The translations under genes were made by a program, and so were the position numbers. From contig CAZDFH010000009.1 of the NCBI GenBank assembly GCA_964504915.1, forward strand, positions 1 through 48,433: a DNA stretch of 48,433 nt, written 5' to 3'. Source of the stretch: CAJBLF01 sp964504915 (GTDB lineage Bacteria; Patescibacteriota; Gracilibacteria; Absconditabacterales; Absconditicoccaceae). Under the pieces are notes generated by a model, which saw nothing but the letters and a program-made list of their open reading frames with translations, ran no database searches and was not told the DNA's origin. Positions 18,328-27,800 of the stretch are shown here, piece after piece. Position 1 is the stretch's first letter; every line of letters starts with the position of its first letter.

Positions 18328-18930
18328 TTATTTGCTTTCTTTTGAGTCCTTTTCGTGATGGGTAATAATCTCTCAATAGTATGTGCTGTTTAAAAGCTCA
18401 TGAATTTGATTTCCATGTCTTTTGATAAATAAGTCAAAAATTTGTGGAGCAATGTCGTAATCAAACATTACTATTTCTTTTTTTTTGTTTAATCAAAAAC
18501 TTTCATCTTTGAGATGATGAAGGAATGGCTGCATCTCCGATATGTCTTTGGGTGCTTGTGCTATGTCTTCAATATTGTTATATGCTTTGAATGTTTCTTT
18601 CATTTCTTTTATGATGTTTTTTATGACCATTTCTTTTATGATATGCTCTGTTTTTAGTATTTCTACTTTGTCTTGCATATTGATGATTCCTCCTAGAATG
18701 GTTTTTGTAGGATGAAGGAGTTTATGCCTATGATTATGATAATTTGTCGCTTCTATGTTATTAGCTTTGATTGATTCTATTGTTTTATTTATTACTAATT
18801 TTCTCAGTATGTTTTGAGGACAATGATCTTTGTATTTCTGGTAAAAATAAAGCGGAGTATGAGCTACTTTTAACACTATTTCATTATGTGCATATGTTGT
18901 TCTTTTGTCTCCCGAACCTATCTTTTGCAT
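18328..18930 (-). CDS. Hypothetical protein, possible divergent kinase-like fold
   Basis: 200 residues from ATG 18928-18930 (a TTG five codons upstream directly follows a stop). TGA=Gly joins DESFGLNKKKEIVMFDYDIAPQIFDLF to the front part. The opening MQKIGSGDKRTTYAHNEIVLKVAHT has the look of a protein-kinase glycine loop followed by a Val-Leu-Lys strand, but no HRD or DFG motif is seen, so the resemblance may be superficial. The middle is His/Lys/Ile-rich and helical. No family is assigned. Confidence 0.55.
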
Positions 18931-19002
18931 GTAATGCAGAAACAATTAAAATATCTTTTGTGTCCTGTATTTATGTTTCTGTTTTTTCGATAAAAGATAC
19001 TT

Positions 19003-21264
19003 TTATACAATAGTAAGAAATCTCATCTCAATCTTTCTAACTCAATATTTGGGATTGTGAAATTTTACGATGGCGAGATTGTTTCGTACTTCCAACACAT
19101 ATCCAGTACCAAAAAGTTTATGTTTGACAATATATCCTTCTTCTATTTGTGGTCCAGTTCCTCATCTTTCACTATCTCCACCGAGATCGTATTTTTTGGT
19201 AAGCTCTACAGGAATTTCATCTATAAATCTACTTGGCGGATTGTTCTTCGTTTGTCACCACGTCATCCTCGAGTGTGCGTGAGAGAGAAACAGAACGTCT
19301 TTGGCTCTTGTGATGGCGACATACATCAGTCTTCTTTCTTCTTCCAGAAGTTTTGGTTCCATCATTGCATTTGATAATGGAAACATATGGTCTTCCAGTC
19401 ATGCCACGAAGACGATAGGAAATTCTAATCACTTGCTTGAATGCACGGTCATTAATTTTACGGCATCGATCTCACCTTGTTCATTCTCTGAAATATCTGC
19501 AAGCAGAGCGACCTCTTCCATAAATTGTCTGAGGGCATCTTCGCCTGTTTCGACGTACTTTTCTGCCATATTGATCAATTGTCAGATGTTTTCGTATTTT
19601 TCATCGGCGAGTGTTTCACTTCCTTCTTCTTTGATGAGATAATCTCTATATTTTATTTTTTTGATCAATTGTTCGATGACCTGACTTGGTTTACTGACCG
19701 CAAGGGTGGAATGAATCTCAGTCATGAGATTGAGAAAATCTTTGATGCCTGCTTTGGCTTGTGGTGTGACTTTGATATCTGAATGTGGATCTTGTGAAAG
19801 ACGAAGAATGTCAGTCAATCCTGTATTTTTCAAAATAGCCTGGTCTTCGAGTCCATCCAAGGTTGTTTTTCAGATTTTTCTGTTTGGGAGGTTCAAAATT
19901 CTTTTGAGAGAAACATTATCCGCAGGATTGTTGATGTACTTGATATAAGAAACGATATCTTTGATTTCTTTCCTTTCAAAGAACTTAAACGCTCCGTAAA
20001 TCTTGTATGGAATTCCTTCCTGGAGAAATAATTGCTCAAAAGGAGAGGATTGGGCGTTGGTCCTATACAGTATAGCCACGGATCATCGCGTTTTAATTTT
20101 CTCTTGTTCTTTAAATTTTTTAATCATATCGACAATGTTCGCTGCTTCATCCATTTCGCTGCCATGAGAAAAAATAGTAATCTTGTCATCTCCTGTCCTG
20201 TGGGCTACGATTTCTTTCTTATATTGGTTCACGTTATTTTTGATGATATGATTACTTGCGGCGACGATATGTGGTCTGCTACGATAATTCATCTGGAGTT
20301 TAAACATAATGATATCTGGTCGATATTTTTTTACATTGAGGAAATTTTCCATCAGCGCTCATCTTCGACCATAGATACTCTGGAAATCATCGCCGATCAT
20401 GGTAATGTTTGCTCAGCCACCAGTCATCATTCTCATCAGCTCAAATTGGATCCGATTGGTGTCTTGCGCCTCATCGACGAGAATGTAATCAAACTTTTTC
20501 TGTCGCTTGGCGAGTGTTTCCTTATCTTTTTTGAATAACAAATAGGGGAGGAGGAGCAGATCATCAAAATCTAGAGAATTTGCTTTCTCCAATGCTTTCT
20601 GATATTCATTATATAATTGGCCCATGTGCTGATCGTAGTCAGACTTGCTATCGCTGAGGTACATTTTTGGCTCAATGCCGTTATTTTTCTGAGTAGAGAT
20701 AAAGTTCTTTACCTCTGCTACCTTATATACATCCTGAATGTTCATCCTCTTGAGCGCATCCTTGATGACGGATTGACTTTCGTTGGTGTCAAAAATACCG
20801 AAATTTTTGTTGTACTTCATTTCGAGTTTATCTATATCTTCTTTTAATATTTTCAAAAATATGCTATGAAATGTTCCTATTCGTTTAGTTGCGGTGGCTG
20901 GATTGAAACGAGTACTTGTGGTAGGAGCAGTTGCTTCCATGCTTTGTAGAAAATCATCTAAGCTATCTCCACTGGAAACGATTTCTTGTTTTGTCGGAGC
21001 TTTTTTTTCTTCACCAGCTATTTCTTCAGAAATTTTTACTAATCTTTCTCTCATCTCACCAGCGGCCTTGTTGGTAAACGTCACTGCCAAAATTCTCGTA
21101 GGAGGAATCTTTTTGCCTCGGATAAGGTAAGCTATCTTGTAGGTCAAAACCCTTGTCTTTCAACTTCACGCACCTGCAATAATCAGAGAAGATGTGTCTG
21201 TGTGCAACGCAGCTTTGGTTTGTTCGTCGTTGAGTTGGCTTGCTATGTATGATTTGATATCCAT
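19003..21264 (-). CDS. UvrD/PcrA-type DNA helicase
   Basis: 753 residues; TGA=Gly at both variable positions of the Walker A (IIAGAGSGKTRVLTY, residues 31-37). Superfamily 1A motifs in order: GAGSGKT (I), TFTNKAAGEMRER (Ia), GTFHS (Ib), LDFDDLL, ILVDEAQDTN (II, about 262), MIGDDFQSIYG (III), MNYRSRP (IV), MTVHSSKGLEFPIVFVAG (V), EEERRLMYVAITRA (VI). The C-terminus YIVKHKLFGTGYVLEV is the Tudor-like PcrA/UvrD RNA-polymerase-binding module. A 3'-5' helicase of mismatch and nucleotide excision repair. An Ala/Thr-rich insertion (about residues 80-110) is variable. ATG at 21262-21264, 146 nt from the next upstream gene. Confidence 0.95.
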
Positions 21265-21355
21265 ATCTGCGTATCGAAGAAAGTACTAAAAAATCTGTCA
21301 CTGGTATTGTAGTGAAAAAAATATGTGATTCAATTCTTAAATAAGGAAATTTTTT

Positions 21356-21393
21356 CTAAAAAGCGAAACTCCCGAGAGAGTTTCACCGGGAGT
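21356..21393 (-). terminator. Rho-independent terminator of the DHS-like gene
   Basis: Minus strand: ACTCCCG (21387-21393) pairs with CGGGAGT (21368-21374) around GTGAAACTCT, then TTCGCTTTTT. It lies 17 nt past the TAA at 21411. Confidence 0.75.
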
Positions 21394-21410
21394 CCAAATA
21401 AATGGATGTG

Positions 21411-22526
21411 TTATTTGTTTAATATAATGGCTGCGATGTCGGGGAATATTGTAGTATAATCACCGAAAATTTGTACACCATAGCTCTTTTCGTTTAATTT
21501 TTTCCACGTGATTTTTTCCTTGGGGCCGGCTCCTGAATATGAACCAAAACTCATCGGTGACGAATAGATTTCTATGAAACCTGCCCATGGTTTTACCATC
21601 TCATCCTTCTTCTCTTCTGTCTCATCATGGAAATAATCATCTTTGAGGTGTGGTGCCACGCAGATAGGGAAATCTGCTGCAATGCCGCCACCAAGCTGGA
21701 GAAATGCTACCGATGAATCTTTCGTTATGTCCATATACCATTCTGCCAACTTGTGCATGTAGGCATCTGGTGGTTTGATAACAGATGGATCGATTGGTTC
21801 TTCAAGTTTGTACTTGGAAAGCATTGAATCCTTCCCGTTGTAACAGGCGTGAGAAAAAATGTTTCCCATCGTAGAATCCTCTCTGCCTGGAACAAAAACC
21901 GGGATCTTATATTTCCAAGCCTCGTAGAGCCAGCATTCTTCTGCTTTTGCCTCCGAATCTTTCTCTATCATATCCCGTTCGAAAAGTTGCATGAAATAAT
22001 CGTGCCAAAGCCAGCTTTCTCCTTTTCCTTGTGCTTCTTTCCATAATTTTTCTAATTGAGGATGTGTTTTACCGACAGATTCTTCTTCGGGAAGGAAAGT
22101 ATCTGTGATTCTTCTGAGGCCTGCCCGAGCTAACTCTTCTTCTTCCTGTGGTGTTAAATTTTCATAGTTTGGTATGTATGCATAGTGGCTATGTGCCACA
22201 TAGCGATACAGACTTTCTTCAAGATTCGCACCGGTCACTGAAATGCCACTGATTTTCCCTTTGCGGATCATTTTAGCTATGAGTATGCCTAACTGGAATG
22301 ATGACCCAGCGCCTGACATGGAAAGAAAAATTTTCCCTCCGTTGTCTATGTGATTTTTTAACCATAATCCAGCATCAACCGTTCTGCCTCCGTTACAATG
22401 CCGTTTTGTAGCAATGAGAAAATTTGTCACAGGAGTCTCAGGATCTGGATTGTACTTCCTTTCTCCAAAAACAATCTTACTCTGCAATTCTGTCGATAAC
22501 AGAGCTACTTTTCCTTTTGTACTCAT
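21411..22526 (-). CDS. Deoxyhypusine synthase family protein
   Basis: 371 residues, ATG to TAA. Family marks: GGKIFLSMSGAGSSFQLGILIAKMIR (NAD/spermidine site start), GISVTGANLEESLYRYVAHSHY, QLGGGIAADF, and GSYSGAGPKEKITWKKL, which aligns with the catalytic-lysine loop S-G-A-x-P-x-E-x-x-x-W-x-K of deoxyhypusine synthase. In archaea and eukaryotes this enzyme modifies eIF5A; bacterial homologues may act in polyamine metabolism or on other substrates, so the reaction is not known here. None of about 29 glycines is encoded by TGA and tryptophan is frequent, unlike its neighbours; recent transfer from a standard-code organism is a reasonable inference. It has its own terminator. Confidence 0.9.
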   Translation of the reverse strand: MSTKGKVALLSTELQSKIVFGERKYNPDPETPVTNFLIATKRHCNGGRTVDAGLWLKNHIDNGGKIFLSMSGAGSSFQLGILIAKMIRKGKISGISVTGANLEESLYRYVAHSHYAYIPNYENLTPQEEEELARAGLRRITDTFLPEEESVGKTHPQLEKLWKEAQGKGESWLWHDYFMQLFERDMIEKDSEAKAEECWLYEAWKYKIPVFVPGREDSTMGNIFSHACYNGKDSMLSKYKLEEPIDPSVIKPPDAYMHKLAEWYMDITKDSSVAFLQLGGGIAADFPICVAPHLKDDYFHDETEEKKDEMVKPWAGFIEIYSSPMSFGSYSGAGPKEKITWKKLNEKSYGVQIFGDYTTIFPDIAAIILNK

Positions 22527-22644
22527 AATCGTTTTAATTTGGTTTTACATTATGTTAATTGGTGAATTTTTATTTATTTTTTAATGACTTTTTTTACCTA
22601 TTTCCTCAGTAAAGTCAATCTCTGCTTACTTTTATCTTAATCTT

Positions 22645-22668
22645 GAAAAAACATAGGAAATCCCTATG
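22645..22668 (-). terminator. Rho-independent terminator of the PHP gene
   Basis: Minus strand: CATAGG-GATTT-CCTATG followed by TTTTTTC, 141 nt past the TAA at 22809. It shows that the PHP gene ends here rather than continuing into a polymerase gene. The rest of the 282-bp gap is A+T rich and without a recognised gene. Confidence 0.6.
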
Positions 22669-22808
22669 ATTATCGTTGATAGCCAATAGCTGTTTTTAGC
22701 TGTTTGATGTGGCTATACTAAAGTGTGGAAGGATATGCTGGGCTTGGACGTTTGTCCTTTATGCTCTTTGTCTTATCTTTGTCACACTTTTCTCGTTTTA
22801 TATGAAAA

Positions 22809-23744
22809 TTATTCTTCCACTAAGCCATCTTTATATTTTTCATACAGTTCTACAATGTCGGCAGGTGAGTCGTAATTGGGGAATAATGTCTGATGAAGGT
22901 CAATCTCTGTGATTATTTCTTCAGCTATTCTGTTGTTGGTGTCTATCCGCCTGTCTATATCTGTCTTGCTGTGTCCATTCTTCTCACATATGGCACGGAT
23001 ATCTTCTTCGCTCATAATATAGTACTCTCCTTTAGGTTTTCTTCTGTCTTCATCATAGATTTTCTTGCCATCTTTGATAGCTAATGCTATTTCTCGAGCT
23101 TCTTTTTCGTCAGCGTTGGGATAAAAGAAGTTGTTGTGAACTACGCACGCTGTCGAAGTAGTCTGACTGAGTTCGAGGATCTGTGTGTTTATTTTTTTGA
23201 CCTCGGGAAGTAGTTTTTCATCTTGTGCAGTGACTTCTAGATATACGTTTTCTGGGCCAACGGCATTTTTGACCATATTGATAATCTCAGCGATTTTTTC
23301 CATTTTTTCATCTAGCATAAGCATTTTCCCTATCCGAGATTCCTTGCCTCACATGATGCAGATTACTCATGGACCAAATTTTTGGAGGATGCTAATATCT
23401 ATCTTTGGCTTTCCTGTAATGCCATCTTTATTGGCAAAAGACACGAGTTCCATGAGACTGGCGTATCATTCTTTATTCTTTGCTAGTAAGACAATATTCC
23501 CAATCTGGTTGGCTGGTAAGATAGAATTTGTATCTAATACAAATCCCAGTTCTACTCATATAATCGGCTTGATCCCTTCGTCTTTGGCAAGTTGGTAGAA
23601 TTTGATAATTCCATACATACCATTATAGTCGGTAATCGCTATAGCGTCCATACCCAATTCCTTGGCTCTGGCAATAATCTTATTTGGCTTGCCAATCGCT
23701 TCGAGAAAGGAGAAGGTGCTATGTCAATGAAGATGGGTAAACAT
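22809..23744 (-). CDS. Free-standing DnaE-type PHP domain (N-terminus of DNA polymerase III alpha)
   Basis: 311 residues. MFTHLHGHSTFSFLEAIGKPNKIIARAKELGMDAIAITDYNGMYGIIKFYQLAKDEGIKPIIGVEL is the typical start of DnaE (HxH metal motif, D-x-G/N-M-x-G, KPIIGxE); LVSFANKDGITGKPKIDI, CIMGGKESRIGK, VVHNNFFYPNADEKEAREIALAI and the closing FPNYDSPADIVELYEKYKDGL follow the DnaE order up to where the polymerase palm should begin. It then stops at a true TAA with a terminator beyond, and the next gene is unrelated. Either DnaE is split with the catalytic part elsewhere, or this is an independent PHP phosphoesterase. Several TGA=Gly codons. Confidence 0.85.
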
Positions 23745-23752
23745 ATGGATTG

Positions 23753-23832
23753 TTAACGAGTTAAAGAGTTCAAAAGTTAACGGGTTATCTTAAATTATTA
23801 ACGAGTTAATAAGTTCAAAAGTTAACGGGTTT
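23753..23832. repeat. Two direct repeats, TTAACGAGTTAA...AGTTAACGGGTT
   Basis: Two 34-35 bp copies (23753-23786 and 23798-23832) of TTAACGAGTTAAAGAGTTC followed by AAAAGTTAACGGGTT, lying between the PHP gene and the four-helix-bundle gene. Related words (TAACTCGTTAACCCATTAAC near 24261; ATTAACGGGTTAAAAAG near 34871) flank other genes. Confidence 0.75.
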
Positions 23833-23839
23833 TTTTATT

Positions 23840-24229
23840 TTACTTCTTTGTGAATTCTCAGTTGCGTTTTTTCTGTTTCAGATATTGGATTAAAGCTCCA
23901 ATTCTTTTGGATAGATCAAAACAGAGTATGATTAGTGGTTTGCTGTCTTGATGGGAGATATATTTTATTCTTTCTGCTCATAAAAGCTGACTTCTTACTT
24001 CTCCACAGCTTCATTTTGCAATAGTTAGATATCTAATAAATTCTGTATTATTATTTCTCTCAAATCCCTCAGCTATATTGCTACTTATAGATAGTGTAGC
24101 TCTTCTAATCTGGTCTCTAAAGCCAAAATCTTTTGTGAATTCTCAAGTTTCGATGAGTTTATATATGCTTTCTAGCAATTCCATGGATAATTTCCATACT
24201 TCAAAGTCCTCGAAAGTAGTTATTGTCAT
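23840..24229 (-). CDS. Four-helix-bundle protein (23S rRNA intervening-sequence type)
   Basis: 129 residues, TGA=Gly four times. TTFEDFEVWKLSMELLESIYKL, FGFRDQIRRATLSISSNIAEGFER, EFIRYLTIAKGSCGEVRSQLLGAERI match the S23/IVP family: (F)EDLxVWQKA, LxxQIRRAAxSIxxNIAEG and SxxELxxxL. The protein forms pentameric helical bundles and was first seen encoded within 23S rRNA intervening sequences; its job is unknown, and it is very common in CPR genomes. Not inside an rRNA here. Direct repeats lie on its 3' side. Confidence 0.88.
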
Positions 24230-24433
24230 TGTACATCTTGTTATTCCGTAAAAGTAATGGTATAACTCGTTAACCCATTAACTCGTTACTCCGTAAACCT
24301 GCCTTTATTTCAAATGGAATTGTATTCTTTTTGTCTTTTGTTTCAAATGTAAATTCCTAAATTGTTTCTTTGATTGAAAAAAATATCTATTTCCCTATTC
24401 ATTGTGTGCTATTTTATATTCGTCAGTATATAT

Positions 24434-26641
24434 ATGTATAAGAAATATGTACTCTGAATGCTTTTGCTTGGTCTGGCTCGATGATCTACGCTTGCTGCTG
24501 ATCGGAGCTTGCCTGGGATTACGATCATTTCTCGTGCACAATGGTGAGCTAATGAATCGCTAAGATATTCCAATCTTTCTAAGACGGAAAGAGATAAAAT
24601 TTCTCAAAAACAGCAAGATGCTCAGCTTGAATTGTTGAGAGAATCGGATGGTGAGGGTACTAGTAGTCAGCTCTGGGATGTCTTGCAACAACGTTATATG
24701 CTTCAGATAGCAAATGATTTTCTCGTGACGAGTTATCCTGATGAGCAAAAAGTCGATGCCGTCCATGAACAATATAATGGAAAATATCTCAAATGGGCTG
24801 AGGGCATTCATCTCAATAAGACGAAAATTATTATCCATCATACGGCAGAGGATTATACAGCCCTTTTGACCTGAGGTATCTCAGCCGCGAAAAAGGCAAT
24901 ACAAAATATCTATAAATACCATACGGTGACCAAATGACGATGAGATATAGGATATAACTTTCTGATTGATCCAGCTGGGAATATCTATGAGGGAAGGGCA
25001 GGTGGTGAATGAGTGGTTTGAGCTCATGCTTCGTGGAATAATACCTCTACGGTTGGTATTTCTTTGATGGGTAATTTCAATATACAACCACCTACTGATG
25101 AACAATTACAGGCGTTAGTAGCCTTGACTACGGCACTAGCCAAGAAATACAATATAGATCCAAATGCTAAAGTTTCGTATTTCAAAAAGGCTGATTGGCC
25201 ACCCTATATGACGACGGTTACTTCCTATGCTGTGGCTGGGCACAAGGATGATGGACAGGCAACGGCATGTCCTGGTACAAATCTCTATAAACTTCTCCCG
25301 GATATTAGGACTCGTATCAAACAAAACTTACTGAATGGTACTACGACTTTTCTACCTGCTATGTCTGGCTCGACATCTTTGTCTGTGTTGACTTTGAGTG
25401 GCGTCTATTATACTTCTACTACGACTGTTACTTTGCCTACTACGTTATGAACTATTAGTGCGTGTATACCGATGGATTCTTGATTAGTGGTTGCGTCTTG
25501 TGCTACCAAGGCATGAGTGCCTACTCTTACTTTCCAAAAGACTGGACTCACGAGTGGCGTCAAAAATATTAAGCTGACGAGTGTGGTAGGACAAATTACC
25601 TCACAAAAACTTGTGTCTTTTACTCTTCTCTGGAAAGATGATCTCAGTAAGATAGGGACGAATTTGGAGTTTGCGTATATGAAAGGAAAACATCTTTCTC
25701 TCCCTGCTTCATCATTTACCAAGATTACAGCAAAGACATATATCCCCCAATTAAAATCTTATCTCTCAGGAATGATCAATGTCCTTCTCTACGATCTTAG
25801 TATGAATTATCATACGCGAGAACTGACCTGTGATGGCATCTGTCTTGTCTCTATAGACAGCAAAATTACCAAAGTAAAAACACTCTCATTAGAATCATAT
25901 GATGGATTCTTATATGTACCTAATGGTGAAAATTATCTCACACCTGCTCAGGTGACGGTTGCCTCTGCGTCTGGTTGACTTGTCAAAGTCTCATCATATG
26001 ATAGAAAATCCTATGGTGGTACTCCTTGGAATACGTTTCGTGGCTCACTTATTATCAAGAAAAATCCCGTCAAAAATCTTATCTCTTGAGCTATCGAGAA
26101 TAGATTTGTCTGGATCAATAGACTACCATTTACTGATTATCTCAAAGGCATATGAGAGACTAGTGATACAGATCATATTGTTAAACAAAAACTCGTTCTG
26201 TTACTTTCCAAAATGTATGCTTTATTTTATGCAAATGTCGCCAATAAACATCCATCTATTCCTGATGGGGCAAACTATACTGCTATAGATAATCCAGATA
26301 TGTTTCAGAAATATGTGTGAGCTGGTCGAGAAAAAACATCTAAACTGTCTGCTCAGGCTTTGCAAGCTATCCAAAATTATGTCGTACTCTATAGTGGCTA
26401 TGTGCCTATCCTTCCTTATTTTAGTTGCTCTGCGGGATTTACGTGGTCAGCCAAGGATAAACGAGGATGGACGGACACTCCGTATTTACAAGCCAGGATG
26501 GATTTTGTTCCCTGTTTTGATTTCAAGGGTCATGGAGTCGGAGTCAGTGGCAAGTGAGCTGAATATTTGGCTGAGCAGTGACGAGATGTCCAGAGGATAT
26601 TAGAGTATTATTATCCAGGAGTGAGTCTAATAAAAATTTAA
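24434..26641 (+). CDS. PGRP-type amidase fused to a SpoIID domain, exported
   Basis: 735 residues after joining frames at many TGA=Gly codons. A signal peptide (MYKKYVLGMLLLGLA) is followed by ITIISRAQWGANESLRY, a peptidoglycan-recognition/amidase_2 domain with zinc-type HHTAEDY, YHTVTKGRGDIGYNFLIDPAGNIYEGR, GAHASWNNTSTVGISLMGNF and GHKDDGQATACPG (about residues 25-290). A Thr/Ser-rich beta middle follows (about 300-540). The C-terminal RFVWINRLPFTDYLKGIGET, ALQAIQNYVVLYSG, YFSCSAGFT and GHGVGVSGKGAEYLAEQG are the SpoIID (stage II sporulation D) lytic transglycosylase signature, with its Glu in KGIGET. It should cut both the glycan strand and the stem peptide of peptidoglycan outside the cell. 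Confidence 0.88.
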
Positions 26642-26643
26642 GA

Positions 26644-26777
26644 ACCCGCCTGCCTTCGTTGTCATTCCGGCGTTACGATTTGCAGCCGGAATCTCAGTAA
26701 CAAAAAAGTATTTAATAATATCCCGGTTGCAGGCTCGTGAACTCGCCAATAACACCGGGATGACTCAATGGGCGGGT
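26644..26777. repeat. Nested inverted-repeat element
   Basis: Outer arms ACCCGCC (26644-26650) and GGCGGGT (26771-26777) enclose two perfect hairpins: ATTCCGGC/GCCGGAAT (26664-26692) and ATCCCGGT/ACCGGGAT (26720-26761). GTCAT precedes the first and ATGAC follows the second. This resembles REP/BIME-like elements. It lies 3 bp after the amidase/SpoIID stop and 28 bp before the glycosyltransferase gene. Confidence 0.75.
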
Positions 26778-26805
26778 GTGATTTAGAATTTAAATTTTTC
26801 AAACC

Positions 26806-27681
26806 ATGTATGACATTCTCAAGAAGCTTTTTTTAGGAGATAAAGAAGTCGCCGTTAAGGCTCTTCTTGATACATATGAACGTCAGCATTATGCTATAAT
26901 TTCCTATATCTATTTTTGACCAATCGTCACTCATCGTCTTTTTGAGACAGGAGCAACGGCAGATCAAAAAATATACAAACAACATTTATTGGCATCTGAT
27001 TTTCTTTTGCCGGATGGTATTGCATTGCAAGTGTTTTACTTCGTTGCTAGATTGCTTGGTAGGATTACGTGAAAAACATATTGGCTGCCCAATCTCAATG
27101 GGACAGACTTTTTCCCTTATTTTGTCAGACAGGCTAAGAAAAAATATTGAGCACAAAAAATAAATTATATCTTTTATGGGGTATATGATCAGAGAGCCAC
27201 GACACTTCAGAACCAATATGGCGCTGCTAAAGCCTATGGGACACAGCAGAATCAGTTTAAATCAGCTAGAATGGCTGCCATCAAAAAACACTTTGGTCTA
27301 GATGTAGATTATTATTATGAATCTAATTTTACCGACAATTCTTTCTCAGATTTCCCTTTCGAAGATATGGCGAAACATCTCAAGCCTGATGCAATCAATA
27401 TCGTGATGAATAGTAGAGGAGTGCCAAGGCAGGAATTTTGGTCACATGCCAATATGGAGAAAATCAAACAGTATCATCTCTTGGTATTCAACCAATGAGC
27501 GACGATTGATTTCTTGTGTGGGTTTGAAAAAAGAGCTCCTAAACTCATTATTCTGATCAAACTTGAATGGCTGTGGAGGCTCTTGACTGGACGAAATAAA
27601 AACATCAAAAAGGTCGTTGCATCCTTAGCTTTGTTCCGTTATATTTTCTCATACTTACTATTGAAAAAACGCTCAAGATAG
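26806..27681 (+). CDS. WecG/TagA/CpsF-family glycosyltransferase
   Basis: 291 residues, TAG stop, TGA=Gly. The pattern LLASDFLLPDGIALQVFYFVARLLG, then PNLNGTDFFPYFV, then YIFYGVYDQ ... KHFGLDVDYYY, KHLKPDAINIVMNSRGVPRQEFW and VFNQGATIDFLCGFEKRAPKLI ... LEWLWRLL follows the family order (D-G-x-x, G-x-D, P-Q-E-x-W and the C-terminal G-A-x-x-D-F-x-x-G-x-x-x-R-A-P). Members add ManNAc or ManNAcA to undecaprenyl-linked sugars in teichoic acid, ECA or capsule synthesis. It follows a cell-wall hydrolase gene, consistent with an envelope locus. Confidence 0.88.
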
Positions 27682-27800
27682 ATAAATAGAAGAGCAGACA
27701 CGGGAAAGGTGATAATTTTTTTGGCGTGACGAAGTAGATGTTCGTAAAAAGTGTGTGTATGTGAGAATGCAGAGCTCCTTTATTATTTATATGTTTTTCT

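Noticed and set aside
17997..18365. Open frames of 72 (minus) and 78 (plus) codons across the repeat element
   Set aside because: They overlap on opposite strands in a hairpin- and repeat-bearing region, have no domain pattern, and translate the G+C-rich repeat; they look spurious.
18328..18930. Serine/threonine kinase call
   Set aside because: Only a weak glycine-loop-like start and a V-L-K strand are present; HRD and DFG motifs are missing, so no kinase call is made.
20032..20538. 168-codon plus-strand frame
   Set aside because: It is antisense to UvrD helicase motifs II-IV.
23185..23598. 137-codon plus-strand frame
   Set aside because: It lies antisense to the PHP-domain gene, whose conserved motifs are on the minus strand.
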